Assembly (NCBI RefSeq): GCF_901000735.1
Contig: NC_081542.1
Span: 44,556,238-44,620,237 of the forward strand
DNA: 64,000 bases
Reading direction: 5' to 3'
Origin: Corylus avellana
Lineage: Eukaryota; Streptophyta; Magnoliopsida; Fagales; Betulaceae
Part shown: piece by piece, positions 11,629 through 23,880 of the stretch
Numbering within the stretch: the first letter of the stretch is position 1
How the letters are laid out: each line of letters begins with the position of its first letter
The notes under the pieces: model-generated
What the model saw: only the letters and a program-made list of their open reading frames with translations
Databases searched by the model: none
What the model was told of the DNA's origin: nothing
Made by a program: the position numbers and the translations under genes

Positions 11629-12253
11629 TCAAGAATGATTACTGACAGAAGGTTTCAGATATGGATCGTCCCTGTAAGTTGAATACAATGGAAGGTCAAG
11701 AGCACTCTCTGCGATTCTCTCGTCCTTATGAATCTTTGCCACCAGGCTCTCAACTCTCAAGGGATGGAAAGTTAGCCTATTATATTTCACACCAACATTT
11801 AACATAAGAGTGGAACGAAGAAGAACAAGATTATGGGTCTATTTGGATTTGTAATTTTAAAACGAGCGATTCATAAAATAACTTCAAAATGTATAATTTA
11901 AAAACGCGATTTTTGTAAATACAATTAAACGTTTGGTAAAATTGCAGTTTAGTTTTTAAAATCATGCATTTTTTAAAAAACGCACCCCTTTTTTTGCTTG
12001 AAAAAGGATTATTTTTTTCGTTTTCAAACAGAATTTTTTTTTTTTTAAAAAAAAAACAACTTCATAACTATACATTTTTGACCTTGTAAAATAGCAAAGC
12101 CAAAACGACTAGCAAGGGGACAAAAAATTGCAAATGAGTAATTGTATATAATATTATAATACATAGCACCTCGGGTCGGATATAACCAACCACAAGAAGA
12201 CGCAAATCCTCCTCATAGAAATCTTCAGCAAGGTCATGAAGCAACCATGGCTC
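11629..12253 (-). pseudogene. FMN/FHY: Riboflavin kinase (FMN/FHY-like) last two exons, copy B
   Basis: The penultimate exon is 12170-12253, 28 codons after an AG acceptor, reading EPWLLHDLAEDFYEEDLR and LLVVGYIRPE. The last exon is 11629-11776, starting ANFPSLES after a TAATAG acceptor and ending in KPSVSNHS plus TGA. This order, with HxFxEDFYG-like then VGYxRPExNFxSLESL, is the C-terminus of the flavokinase domain that phosphorylates riboflavin to FMN. A 7-bp duplication (TTGAGAG) after ANFPSLES shifts the frame, so even these exons are dead. No earlier exon is present; the DUF4220 gene lies where they should be. The identification rests on recalled family sequence. Confidence 0.72.
11836..11990. 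mobile_element. Tourist-like MITE in the riboflavin kinase intron, copy B
   Basis: A short element with ends GGGTCTATTTGGATTTG and AAACGCACCCC lies in the intron between the two exons. The same element occurs in unit D at about 25557-25690. A related one at 39257-39439 has a TTA target duplication. Confidence 0.45.
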
Positions 12254-12726
12254 CTGCATTATAAACTAGAGTTAACCAGGAAAAAGGAAAAAAGAAAAAA
12301 GAAATTCAGATGCTACAATTTGTGTCTCGTTACACTCGCTATAGTCTTTTGACTCTTTTCTGCGTTGTTAAAATATGGGTTCTAGCCAATGCTCAAGACC
12401 ATTTTAAAAACGCCTCTAGCTAGTTGATACTTGAGCCCAACCAAAATATACCCTTGAGGGATGTTCTGAAAGGAGATCGAGTTGAATAACCCTCGGTGGA
12501 AAGATTAGCTGAAAATATAAACAACTTTTTAGATTAGCACAATGCCACAAATTATCAAGCAAAAGAGGTCGAATTAAGTAGTGTGGATATATATATATAT
12601 ACATTACAAACAACTCCATCCCTACCGAAAGGAAATAAAGATACAGAAAAAATCTTCTGCCCATCCTCCAATTTTTATTTTATTTTTAATAAACAGCCAT
12701 TGGATTGACCAGTTTATTCAGTTTAC
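12254..12726. other. Region between riboflavin kinase fragment and DUF4220 copy B
   Basis: The part nearest the gene (about 12600-12726) matches the 3' flanks of copies D, E, F and G and is probably 3' untranslated sequence. The rest has no coding signal. A short TA run lies at 12588-12602. Confidence 0.5.
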
Positions 12727-14907
12727 TCATAAAAAGTCTAATCTTTCACGACCAGTACTATGTTGGAAGTGAACGACCCCTATGCCAAGATGAGCCATTA
12801 ATAACCAAACAAATGTGATAAGCTCTCCTCCTTTGCTTAGTTGAGCAACATGAGCATTGGCCTTGCAATGGCTTGCAGCATAAGATAACAATTCCACCCA
12901 CACTTCACTCATTACACCCCATCTCTTCTCAGTCTCCAAAGTTTTTAGCTTTTTGGCGAGAATACATGCATCGAACAACACAGATTTGCTTCTATCCCCC
13001 TTCACAGCAACAGGTTCCAGATCAGTATTTACTTCAAGGATTCTAGTACAAGCCTGTTTATGTTCTTGATCTTGTTCTTGTCCTAGGTCGACCTTTTTGT
13101 CGAAGAATCTTTTGGCCTCGGCACAGGTATCGCGGAATCTTCTTTGGCCAATACCTGCTACAGCTGACATCATAGTAGGCTGTATAACAAGAAGATATAA
13201 CATATAATCGGAAAGGATTTTACAAAATTCAAGATTAATATTGGTGCTGTCTTCACGACTCTCCGTATGATAACAGAGTTCAGTAGCAATATGCCATAAC
13301 ATAAGGCTCTCATCATAATCAACGTCGGCGATATAATGCTTAAACTTGCTACTCTCAATACCAATAATCCCATCAATATTTTGTAGAACCCAATCACCTC
13401 GGGTTGAACGTATATTGTGAGAATAATGTTTCTTTTTCAGCCCATCAAAGATAAAACCCCATTGCTTTTTTGTTAATGGTTTCTTGGAAACGTATTTCAT
13501 CCGATCATAGAAATCCTTAAGGCCCAATTTTTCACTGACATAAATTAATATCCGGCCAAAATAATTGAAGGGTTTAAGGTTCTTTTTGGCACGTTCTTGT
13601 AGACAATAATCTATAAAATTGTATGTATCCAATGATTCATGCCACCTCCGGAATAGGATTCGTCTAGCCCGTCCCAAGCAACTCATTGATTCTAAACCTT
13701 CCCCCCAGTTTATCTTCTTGAGATGGAGAAAGTATCTGAAGAGAGGGAAGAAGCATCTGACGAGAGGGAGGAAGCATCTGTTTATTCCTTTCCATCTTTT
13801 TCTTTTATTCCTATTGGAAGTAATTGAAATGATCACCTCACGCTCATGGGTGGAAGCAACAGCAACAGTCCAATCAGAGAAAGCCAGCGTAAAGAGAGCA
13901 ATTGTATCCAAGGCTATGGCACCAAAGAGCAAGGTATAGGTAATTCCAACGTCAATCTTGCCAAAACCATGCTTATCTAATGAATAGAAGGTTGAAAGAG
14001 CTGCAACAACCGCACAACTGGATATAAACCGGGCAAAGTATCCAAATATGGAACGTATCACGACAGCCTTCGTATAGAGAACTGTATAGAAGAAGTTTAG
14101 TTCAATTGCTATGACTTTAAAAACAACTTCTGCGGTTCTGTCACCGAAAAAATCTCGGCTCTCCCGATGCTCTTCGAAATTAAAGATGTGATCCACGATG
14201 AGACCCTTGAACATTTCGAAGAAGTGATAAGCAAGTCGCACCTCCGCAATAGCATCGAGATCGCTTTCATGGAGTTTCAGGACAATACCTCCTGGTAGCA
14301 CGTGTATCATTGGACGTTGGCGTTTGGCCTTTTCTATTGCAGAGTATCCCTCCATAAACTCTGCATAGTCAGGCCCTGGGTCAGGCGCTTTAAGAATGGA
14401 TTTTCGAAATGTATTCAGGTTTGCTTGAAATAAAGCATATGTTCGCTCACCATACTTGATGGTTCCAGCGACAAACAGAAGGAGAGTAGGGACCCATAAC
14501 TTGTTACTGGGAAGGGATTGGCCATAGACAATAATAGCAGTGAGAACCTGGCTTAGGAGCCCAACCAAGTGCCTTAGCCAGAGAGCATTATCCTCCAGAG
14601 AAAAAGCAGTTACGGTATCTGGACCACCGAGGTGTAACAAAAGAAAGGGAGCCCAAAACGCCAGAATGTCAGCATGATCATCAAATTTTTGAGTATATTT
14701 TTGACGGCTGGAAATAAGTCCCAATGCAAAGATAGCAGCCCAATCGGCCAGCAAGTAAGCTAGCCAAATCAGCGAGATTACCATCACATTTCCTGTGCGT
14801 TTTCTAAATGGTGCAATCAGAATTAGAATGATCTGTAGTGAGAGACTGAACAGAACGAAACCTTGGATGCTCCATTCATCATACAACTTCTTGATGGAGT
14901 TAAACAT
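12727..14907 (-). CDS. DUF4220/DUF594 membrane protein, copy B (full length)
   Basis: This is a complete 726-residue single-exon frame with ATG at 14907. The N-terminal half carries about five hydrophobic helices (roughly residues 15-35, 42-66, 80-95, 110-128 and 137-150) and a second membrane cluster (about 275-350, with RSIFGYFARFISSCAVV and TLLFGAIALDTIAL). A charged cytoplasmic part follows, then the DUF594 end with SVLFDACILAKKL, RWGVMSEVWVELLSYAASHC and KGGELITFVWLLMAHLGIG. This architecture (DUF4220 then DUF594) is restricted to plants and has no established biochemical role. The linker has three copies of a heptad (CFLPLVR, CFFPLFR, YFLHLKK) from a 21-bp repeat. The frame is intact and it is one of only two copies likely to make a full protein. 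Confidence 0.9.
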   Translation of the reverse strand: MFNSIKKLYDEWSIQGFVLFSLSLQIILILIAPFRKRTGNVMVISLIWLAYLLADWAAIFALGLISSRQKYTQKFDDHADILAFWAPFLLLHLGGPDTVTAFSLEDNALWLRHLVGLLSQVLTAIIVYGQSLPSNKLWVPTLLLFVAGTIKYGERTYALFQANLNTFRKSILKAPDPGPDYAEFMEGYSAIEKAKRQRPMIHVLPGGIVLKLHESDLDAIAEVRLAYHFFEMFKGLIVDHIFNFEEHRESRDFFGDRTAEVVFKVIAIELNFFYTVLYTKAVVIRSIFGYFARFISSCAVVAALSTFYSLDKHGFGKIDVGITYTLLFGAIALDTIALFTLAFSDWTVAVASTHEREVIISITSNRNKRKRWKGINRCFLPLVRCFFPLFRYFLHLKKINWGEGLESMSCLGRARRILFRRWHESLDTYNFIDYCLQERAKKNLKPFNYFGRILIYVSEKLGLKDFYDRMKYVSKKPLTKKQWGFIFDGLKKKHYSHNIRSTRGDWVLQNIDGIIGIESSKFKHYIADVDYDESLMLWHIATELCYHTESREDSTNINLEFCKILSDYMLYLLVIQPTMMSAVAGIGQRRFRDTCAEAKRFFDKKVDLGQEQDQEHKQACTRILEVNTDLEPVAVKGDRSKSVLFDACILAKKLKTLETEKRWGVMSEVWVELLSYAASHCKANAHVAQLSKGGELITFVWLLMAHLGIGVVHFQHSTGRERLDFL

Positions 14908-17410
14908 ATCCTTCCCTTGGTTGTTTAATTTTCTTTCTCCTTTCTTTCACCCTGTTGAAGAGCTAGAACTTCGAGTGTTAGTTCTATTTGGTACAGAAAA
15001 TGACTATTTCATTAAAAAATAATTATTATTATTATTGAGAATGTAAAATGGAATAACTATTTATATTTCTTAGTTTGGTGAGAATACATATAACATATAT
15101 AACAAAATAAAATAATAATAATAGTTTTTTTTTAAAAAAATAAAAGTATACTTTGATAGATAACCCAAATTTTTAGGTTTTATGGAAAAACTAATATGTG
15201 TCATGGACGAGACAAAATTTAGAGGAATTAAGGTAATTAAGATGAAGTATGAGATTGAATGCATATTTATAATCAATTTCATATCTAATGAGAATTGAAT
15301 AGCAAAAAAAAAAATCTCATGGGAATTTTCTGATGCCTCTCCAAATTAGGGTTCAAAGAAAGTACACTATCCCTGTCTTGATTTTTGTTTCTCGATTGAA
15401 ATGACGCAACTATTGATAAAAGAGTCAAAATAAACCATACATAGGAACGAACATAATGAAATCCATAGAATTGAAAATGTGATGGCTTTCGTCGGCTGTG
15501 AGAGTAGTGTGATAAACAAACAAATGAAATCAGGAGGTATATATATATTGTTATTTTGAACCACAAGTCAATTTATATATAGTCGGTCAGAGTAATATGT
15601 TATTTTGTAGACTGTTAGACTATCATTGCATAACTTAATAATATGACAGTGAAAATCAATCATTGGATCAACACTTAAAAAAAATGAAGGATTAATTTTT
15701 ATTGTCATTTTATTTCAGTTGCATAACAATCATATAAGAGTCTAATAAATAAAATTACTGATCATGATAGTCAAAACATGGTTACTCAGTATAGTATATA
15801 GTTGGTATAAGAGTTGACTGTATAATATAACGGTTCAATTATGAACACCAAAGTTTGTTAACAGCCTTTTCTATGTATATATATAAAGAAACAATAGCAT
15901 AAGAGTCTAATAAATAGAATTACTCAATTATTTATGACAGTCAACACAAGATTACTCTCAGTGTAATAGTTGGCATAAGAGTTGACAGTATAATATAGAG
16001 CAATTCTAGGAGGCCTACTTATGTCTTATTTGTGTCTTACTAAGAAGCTTGTGATTGATTATTATTAAAATTTGATCAAATTGTGATTTTAATAATCACA
16101 TTAATTATTCTTAGTAGAATACAAGTAGGCCTCGTAGAATTACTTGTATAATAAATGGTTTAATTATGGACACCAAAGTTTGTTGACAGCTTTTCTATAA
16201 GAATAACTGTATCCAACGAAAGACTAAAATAAATTATAAAAATGACGACAACGGCTTACATTGAATGGACAAACTTTTAAACATGTTTGTAAAATCTTAT
16301 ATAATTACATTCAAGGACGTAACATGTTAATTTGTAAGACACTAAAACTTTATATGCATTACAATTGCATTACTTTGCCAACTTTATGGACAAACTATAA
16401 ACACAATTAATTAAATGATTCGGGTTATGGTTAAGTTATATAGTCTTATACTTATTATTCGATATGACTCAAACCTGACACTAGGGCTAGCAATTTTTTA
16501 AACAACCCGCAAACTCGACATAAACCTAACACGAAATTAGATGGTTTGGATTAAGAAGTTTGACCTGTTTAATTAAATGTGTCGGGATATAATTGACCTA
16601 TATTATCTTATACTCATGTATGGATAAGACTCAAACCCAATATTTGATAGTATTTTTTACCTTGATAATTGTTCTAGAAACAAATCGAGCACTCGGTGAA
16701 AGTAATGATAATAATAATAATAATAATTTAGCTGAGTAAGAAATGTTAGAAACTGGGCCCACATGCCATGTACAGTTTAAGTACACATAAATTAAGCTGT
16801 TTATGTCAAAAAAAAAAAAAAAAAAAGAAGAAGAAGGTGTTCAGTAATTTATCACAAATAAATAATTATTTGTGGAATTATAATTGAAATAGATTTTATT
16901 CTGAATTTGTATTACTTAGTGAGATGAATATATAATTGATCGTCCATGACCTAGCTAGCCTATGAATACAGAAACATGTTATTCCATGTATGAGGTCTTA
17001 GTGGGCATAGCTTATTTATTTATTTTGACAAAATTAGTGGGCATAGCTTAGAAGACACCTCTTTTACTAATTTTTTTTTTTTTAAAAAAAAAAAAATTAT
17101 TCATAGTTCATGTTGCTTAATTAAGTTATTTGATTCGCTTAAGTATGAACGTAGGTAATTTTAAATCTTTTTCCAATATTGCATATTTTAACATATTATT
17201 GTTTTGAATATTACAAGAAATTGTTTGTCTTTAGGATGCTATTATCCACCAAAGAAATCCTGGGATTTAACTAGTTTTTGTCCAAAATAATTGGGTCTTT
17301 GGTTTAAATTAGGTGTAAGAACATTTGCATTGAGTTAGCTAAAATAGATTGCTATCTAAAATTTAGATAAAACTCTCCTTCATTTAATTAGTCATCTCCA
17401 CCCTGTAATT
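14908..17410. other. Upstream region of DUF4220 copy B
   Basis: This is the homologue of 4465-7103 without the Mutator-like insertion (the empty site is near 17090). It is AT-rich, has only short frames and no convincing promoter motif. Confidence 0.5.
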
Positions 17411-17668
17411 CCGTTTAACTTTCATTTATAAATTGACGGAGATTCATGTCAATATGCTTAAAAACTCAACACGTGTCCTTAAAAAAAATTTAAAGAAAAA
17501 AAACTAAAATTATTAAAAACATTAAAAATTAAATAAATGGTGGCTCCCCAACAGTCTTGGAAGTGGTTTGGATACCCCAGATCGACCAGTCTGGGGGTGG
17601 CCGAGCCACCCTCATGGCCTTTAGGGGTGGTTCAACCAACCCCAGACCGGCCAGGGACGGCTCAAGCC

Positions 17669-17707
<39 letters not shown>

Positions 17708-17949
17708 CAATTGTTTGTTTTAAATTTTTTTAATAATTTTAGTTTTTAAATTATATTTTTTATATTTTTAAAAACACGTGTCGAATTTTTAAGGATATTG
17801 ACATTGATTTCCGCCAATTTATGGATGAAAATTAGAATGAAGTACTATCTTCGTTTTTAGCTATAAGCAATGTACCACCTGCTATACAAAATGAAACCTA
17901 GGTGGGTAAAAATAAAGTAATTAAACCACGTGTAAAATGTATTTAACCC
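17411..17949. mobile_element. Mutator-like element with GGCC-rich core (copy B/C junction)
   Basis: This has the same structure as 7104-7614, with a T run of nearly 40 bases inside the core (17671-17707) and the right end TTTAACCC. The left outer arm is likewise missing. Confidence 0.62.
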
Positions 17950-20153
17950 TTTATATAAAATAAAAAATAAAAAAAATAAAGTACTTAGTTAAAATTTAGA
18001 GAAAAATATGAGAATGTTCTATAAGATTTGAAGTTTAAAGGCTTGTGGTGGAATCTAAGTCTCATGTGCTTCTTGTAACCGAGGTGACCTTTATAGTTAT
18101 AATATATCAAGTTAAATTGAAGGACCCTCTTTAGCCATGTGATGTACAAGGGTGAAACATACCTGCCACCAAATTGAAAGGGAATGGATAAAGAGATCAG
18201 AGTTCCCTTGACGTTCTTGGAAGCAAGTTCTCGGCTTCGGTATTGAGGCGGTCGACAAGATTTGGTATAGTGGACTTGCTTGTTTCCTTACCAACGGTCG
18301 GCTAGGATGAAAATGCTATTGTTTTGGAAAAAAGAATCACAAATGGAAGAGATCAAGAGGTGCCAATGTCACACAAAAATGGGAAGCCAATATCTGCTGT
18401 GTAAGTTAAAATCAAAACTAGGATTTATAGATGTTTTTCGTCGAGAATAATTGGGACTTGAGGTTCAATATGTCATTCTTATTCGCAAGTTTAAGGGCTT
18501 TGTCGTGGAATTTGAATCTCAAGCACACGAAGCAAACTCCTCTCTATATGCTTCTTGCAATTGAAGCGAGGTTTATCCTATACCAAGTTAAACTCATTGA
18601 TGTGTGCCCTTTTGGAATCGATGTTGTCAAAGTTTCTAGGGATATTTCAAGCTTTTACTATAAATTATTTATAAAATTGACTTAAGAGTCCATAATTTGT
18701 AAAATGATTAATCATTTTCACTCTTCACACTTCACACTTCACAGGAGAGAGAAGAGTTTAATCATTTTATCAATTATATCAACATTGTAAGTGGCTTTTA
18801 AGAAAAATTGTAGTATTCATTCTTATCTTTCAATTGGTTCAAAGTATAATTAAACAAGAATAGTGTTTGACATGTATCCATTCTAACGTCTTTAGCACAA
18901 CTAGAATACAACCTTTTCACTTTATCCTATTCCATCTTATCTTCCTACCTTCTCCATACTCTCATAAGCAAGGCATTATTTTGAAAAGTGTCAAAAATTA
19001 TGAAAACATACCTTCGAAACTTAGCAATCATAAAAACGTACATTCGAAACTTTTAACTAGTTATTTCACGTTGTAACCATATCTTCACGTTCAAACTATT
19101 TTTTACTCATGGCGGTTCTTGCTATTAGAGCAATAGGCACACAATCAATAAGTATTGTTGGGATGTTGGCTTTAACCAAATATTGTTCTGTCATAAGTCT
19201 GGGGGTTTGTTAAACAACCCTCCCACCCCCAAATACCATTCACCTCTTTTTTATTTTTTTTTATTTTAAGAAATCAACGTCAAAATATTTTTACTTTTTA
19301 TATCACATCATTTACTTTTTACTACTATTCAAATAAAAAAATTAATATAAAACAAAAGTTTTCTAGTTTTCAATACCATTTTTTTATTTTTCTATACAAG
19401 TCATTACTCTCATTTTTTTTTTCCCACCAACTCGTTACTGGTGTTTGAGGGTGGTGTGGTGTTTACCCAACAACATCTCCCCACAACCGAATACGGAAAA
19501 AAGTTTAAAGAACAAAGAAGTCAGGATAAAAAAATCTTAATTCGTAATCTTCAAAACATCAATAATCTCCCTGAAGGAATTTCCAAGCCCCTTTGATTTT
19601 AGAGATCTCGCGGAATGTGCCTTTGATATGGTCCCCTATGGCGGTCGAGTTTGCTTGACAGAATCGATCGTTGATCGGCTTCAAAGAGCCAATTGTGAGG
19701 CTGAGCCTTGCTCACAAGATGGGCTCTGGCAGGCTTTAGGCCCATGCGCCTATTTGGCAGCCCATTCCCCAACAGTCAATAATTATTTCCCCTTTCAAAT
19801 GCAGGGAAGTAAGAACTCCAATTACCATTATAGCCAACAAGGTCGGCAAATGTTTCTATTAATATGAGACAAATGGCTTCAATGAATAAAATTAAATTAG
19901 CATGAATAACAAATCGATATGCTAGATTTTCAAAGTTTCACAAGCTTCCATGGCTTAACTACAATTTCAAACTTAATAGAGTCTATTGCAAACTTACAAG
20001 TTCAAAAAATATATTCCTAGTAAGCATCCAACCAAAACTTCTGCAAAATGTATATTTCCCACTCAGAATTTTAACAAATGGCACTGTCAAGTAATCCATG
20101 TTATCCACTGAGCTCAAAATTGTACATGGAATGCAAATAGATAGACAAAAGCA
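17950..20153. repeat. Non-coding block of duplication unit C
   Basis: This is homologous to the unit A and B blocks but clearly more diverged, with many substitutions and indels near 19140-19500. It contains the shared 19570-19860 block. No gene is supported. Confidence 0.6.
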
Positions 20154-21546
20154 TACCGTAATCAGTCGTCCATCTGCCTCCCAGTTAAGACAAACAACAG
20201 CAACAATGTGGGATTTTAAACTTCTCAATAACCTTCCATTCTGCTTGACATTAAAGAATAATTGATATTAGCAAATTAAGGTATAAGCAATGCAAAATAT
20301 AAATTCAAGTATAAATTTCAACGTTGTACACAATCACAAACACATTGTTATAATGAGAAGATAAAGTTACCAACAAGCAAGAAATACGCACTAAATTTAA
20401 GAGTTTCCACATCCATCCCATTAGTCAAATATATATATACTCACATTTCTAAAAGTTAATAAAAGGAATTACCTCAATGCTGCATGAAAAAAAAAAATTA
20501 TTATTATTATTATTTTTTTGAATTACGAGAATGAGAAGATATATGTCTACAAAATAGAAGCAACACAAAAGTATAGCAAAATGATGCGGCCAATTTACCT
20601 AAATTTAAATCTTTATTTATAAAAATCGCAGGCTCCATATAATCACTGGTTGAATGTAAACAATAAAATAAGTAAATTTTGGCTCTACCTCAGCTGCTAC
20701 CATAATACAAATGCAAAATTTTAAGGCCGTAGTGTAACAATGCAGTAAATCTCTAGAATAGTTCTAGAGAGAGAAAAAAAAAATGTACGTAATGTGCCTA
20801 TTTCAATTTTCAACATAGAAAATTATCCACAGAACTCTATGAAAATCAAAGCCTAAGAAAACTCTATCTTGTCCTTACACAACATTGACTGCAAAAATGA
20901 CTAATTTATAAATGGGTCATCTTAGAGATTAATGAACTTTTTATTTTTTATTTTTTTGGTTTTTTATTTTACAATTGACAACCACGTTTTGTGTCAGTTG
21001 GCTAAATTGGATATTAGAGTTATGTCAACAGTACTCATAAAGCAATCATGAACTACCCAAGCTCGGTTACAAGGCATCATAAAGACTTTCAAGCTGATAT
21101 GAAACAGGAAAAGGGCCACAAGCTGTATGTATAAGCAGACAATCTATTGAACTAACTTAGTTTGATGATTATGCAGTTCACCAACCAGAGGCAAATCCAA
21201 AAAGCAAACGCAAAAAAATAGAAATAATCCCACAAAACTATTTATTGCCTACCACATGAAAAAATATAGATTTCAAATCTAGGAGTTAGAGAAAGTAAAA
21301 ACCAACTAATGAGTACCAATAGCAAGTTCGAACAATAAAGTAAGGATACTAACTTCAACGTCGTGCAGTGAGAGTACTGTTCCATCTTCAAGCCCAACAG
21401 CTATGGCTTTACCGTAGGTCGCCAACATAATGATGTTATACACCTTCATAGAAAATGTTTTAGAAATTCAGTAAGTACACTACTAAGGCACTTTTCGCGA
21501 ATGTTGAAATCCAACAGCAAAATTTGAACCCAAAAAAAAAAATAAG

Positions 21547-21612
<66 letters not shown>

Positions 21613-21629
21613 AAGCAGCATACCGAATA

Positions 21630-21664
<35 letters not shown>

Positions 21665-22110
21665 CACATGTGTGTATTGGAAGTAATACCAAATTATGAT
21701 CATTGAATAGGAAATCACAACAATCGTCCAACTGAACGACCTAATTTGGATTCTGAAATTAGCAATAGATTAACATGGCAGTGGAAATTCAGTTAGGCAA
21801 AAAAGAGAGAGAGATAATCACCAGGAGAAATTCAAGTCCACAACCCCCCAACAATTGAAACGAACGATGGCAAAATCTTGGAGTCTTCCAACCATGGCCA
21901 GCAAATCCTTCTCGGGGTTCCATTCCGAAATTTTTTATCCGCCATTTTAAATCCTCGAATTAGAAAAAAATGCACGCTATCATATACACACAGCATGGCT
22001 ATGTACAGCCACATTGAAACCTAAGAGGCTTACTGGTCAGTCGAATTGAAGCTGAAAAGGCTACACACGCTTGGGACTGCCTTGTTTTCTACTGATGAAG
22101 GTTCGAAAAG
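20154..22110 (-). pseudogene. APC4: APC4-like 5' gene fragment, copy C
   Basis: Exon 4 is at 20154-20237 and exon 3 at 21343-21437. A decayed exon 2 lies at about 21830-21945 ([12 protein letters not shown] is still legible) and a remnant of exon 1 near 22040-22075. Exon 3 has a 1-bp deletion in the codons for RPDGK (near 21415). Exon 2 is scrambled after LLAMV, and the exon 1 remnant has stops. Unlike A and B, the intron between exons 3 and 4 is still about 1.1 kb (20238-21342) and has no other gene in it. It is the most decayed of the three copies. Its leader is interrupted by the hAT element at 22317. Confidence 0.7.
21559..21610. repeat. (TA)n microsatellite in APC4-like intron, copy C
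   Basis: An uninterrupted TA run of about 50 bases follows an A run. A CA run and another TA run follow at 21630-21664. Frames read across it are spurious. Confidence 0.9.
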
Positions 22111-22308
22111 GTGCTGCCTCAACTGGGGAGATCAGTTGTTAAATCAGGAGACTAGATTACAAGAACGTAGGAAACCCTAGAAGATTCCAAGGCTTCAATG
22201 ACGCCGGCCAAGAAGACTCCACGCTTCTGAGGCTGGAGAAATGAGAGAAATGTAATGCAAATGATGAAGTGAAAGAAGAAGAGGAGGAGGAGGAGGAGGA
22301 GATATTGA

Positions 22309-22316
22309 GCGGTGGC
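22309..22316. other. hAT target-site duplication, left copy
   Basis: GCGGTGGC directly precedes the hAT left end. The identical octamer follows the hAT right end at 47492-47499. The intact homologous site is in unit B near 11018-11036. Confidence 0.85.
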
Positions 22317-22647
22317 TAGGGCTGTTAAGTGAGCGAAGCGTCTCGCGAGCAAGCTCGGGCTCGGCTCGCATAAACTCGGCTCGTGCTCGACTCGAATATT
22401 AAGTGAAGCACTTCGTGAACACAAATCTTAGCTCGAATATTAAACGAAACAAGCTCGGCTCGACTCGGCTAACTCGTGAGCAGCTCGTGAGCTCGGCTCG
22501 TATAAGGCTCGCCTCGCTTATTAAGCTCGGCTCGTATATTTTTTATTAAGTAATAAATAACAATATATAATCAATATTACTCATTTACTCAATAATAACA
22601 AATATATTATATACCTTTGTTTTTTTTTTTTTGTTATTTATATATAT
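22317..22647. mobile_element. hAT-type element, left end (first copy, cut by gap)
   Basis: It begins TAGGGCTGTTAAGTGAGC and continues with many CTCGGCTCG/GAGCTCG subterminal motifs, then a T run and TA repeat where the gap starts. It matches 42997-43327 with only about three substitutions. It is inserted in the leader of APC4 copy C. Confidence 0.82.
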
Positions 22648-22747
22648 NNNNNNNNNNNNNNNNNNNNNNNNNNNNNNNNNNNNNNNNNNNNNNNNNNNNN
22701 NNNNNNNNNNNNNNNNNNNNNNNNNNNNNNNNNNNNNNNNNNNNNNN
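22648..22747. other. Scaffold gap (100 N) inside the hAT element
   Basis: The sequence before the gap is hAT left end. The sequence after it is the upstream region of a DUF4220 gene. The gap must hide at least the rest of a hAT element or be a wrong join. Confidence 0.85.
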
Positions 22748-23880
22748 TTTCCACTGCATATTTTTACACATTATTGTTTTGAATATTACAAGAAATTATT
22801 TGTCTTTAGAATGCTATTATCCGCCCAAGAAATACTGGGATTTATAGCAGTTTTTGGTCCAAAATAATTTGGTCTTAGGTTTAAATTAGGTGTCAGAGCG
22901 TTTGCATTGAGTTAGCTAAAATAGATTGCTATTTAAAAGCCTACAATCAATTAGTCATCCCCACACTAAAATTAAGTTGAGATAAAAGGAAAATTTAGAG
23001 AGCCACGTAACTCAATTTAAAAGTTTTTTTTTTTAAATTTAAAAAAAATCTCTCCCTCTCACTTTTTCTCTCTTTCTCTTAATAAAAAAAAATAAAGAAA
23101 AATATTTAAATAGTATTAAGGGTGATAACTGATACGTACCTGCCAACAAACCGAAAGGGAATGAATATCAGTTACTGAGACGGTCGACAAGATTTGGGAC
23201 AGCTAGCTTGTTTCCTTATTAACGGTCGGCTGGGACAGTGAATAATGATATCTTATGTGTACGTAAGTTGAAATCAAAGCTGAGATTTATAGATGTTTTC
23301 TGTCCAGAATAATTGGGACTTCAGGTTCAATATATCATTTAAAATTTGCATGTTTAGAGGCTTTGTTACGGAATCCAAATCTCAAGCACATATATTTCCC
23401 CAAAACTGAAAGCAAGAAATAAAGAGAAGAGTTATCAAATACATTGGCGCAAACTTCTTCATATATGCTTCTTGTAATTGAAGTGAGCTTTATCCTATAT
23501 TAAGTTAAACTTATTTAATGTAGAAAGATGATACATTTCCCCAAAACTGAAGGCAAGGAATAATTAAAGAGAAAAGTTATCAAATAAACTGCAGGCCACC
23601 TTTGAGAACGTCATTATTAGAAAAATGTTATACTACAACAACTTAATGGCAAGCGTTAGCATGTAATTGAAAGGTACTAATTTTTTTTTTTTTTTTTTAG
23701 TAACATGCTAATGACATACTAACACGTACGTATATATCACAAGTGCTACAAAGAATGATATTTTCTGCCATTTTATTATAAACGTCATAGATTTTATTTT
23801 TATTGTTGTTTCTTTACAAAACGCTAGTAAAAAAAAATTGGCATATATGCAAATGTGTCACTTATAAAACAAAAAACAAA
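22748..23880. repeat. Start of duplication unit D, non-coding
   Basis: This is homologous to 6870-7080 and then to parts of 7800-8260, with rearrangement (the GGCC-rich Mutator-like element is absent here). No gene is supported. Confidence 0.5.

Noticed and set aside
21446..21731. Tyr/Ile-rich frames around the TA and CA repeats
   Set aside because: They are microsatellite translations inside an APC4-like intron.
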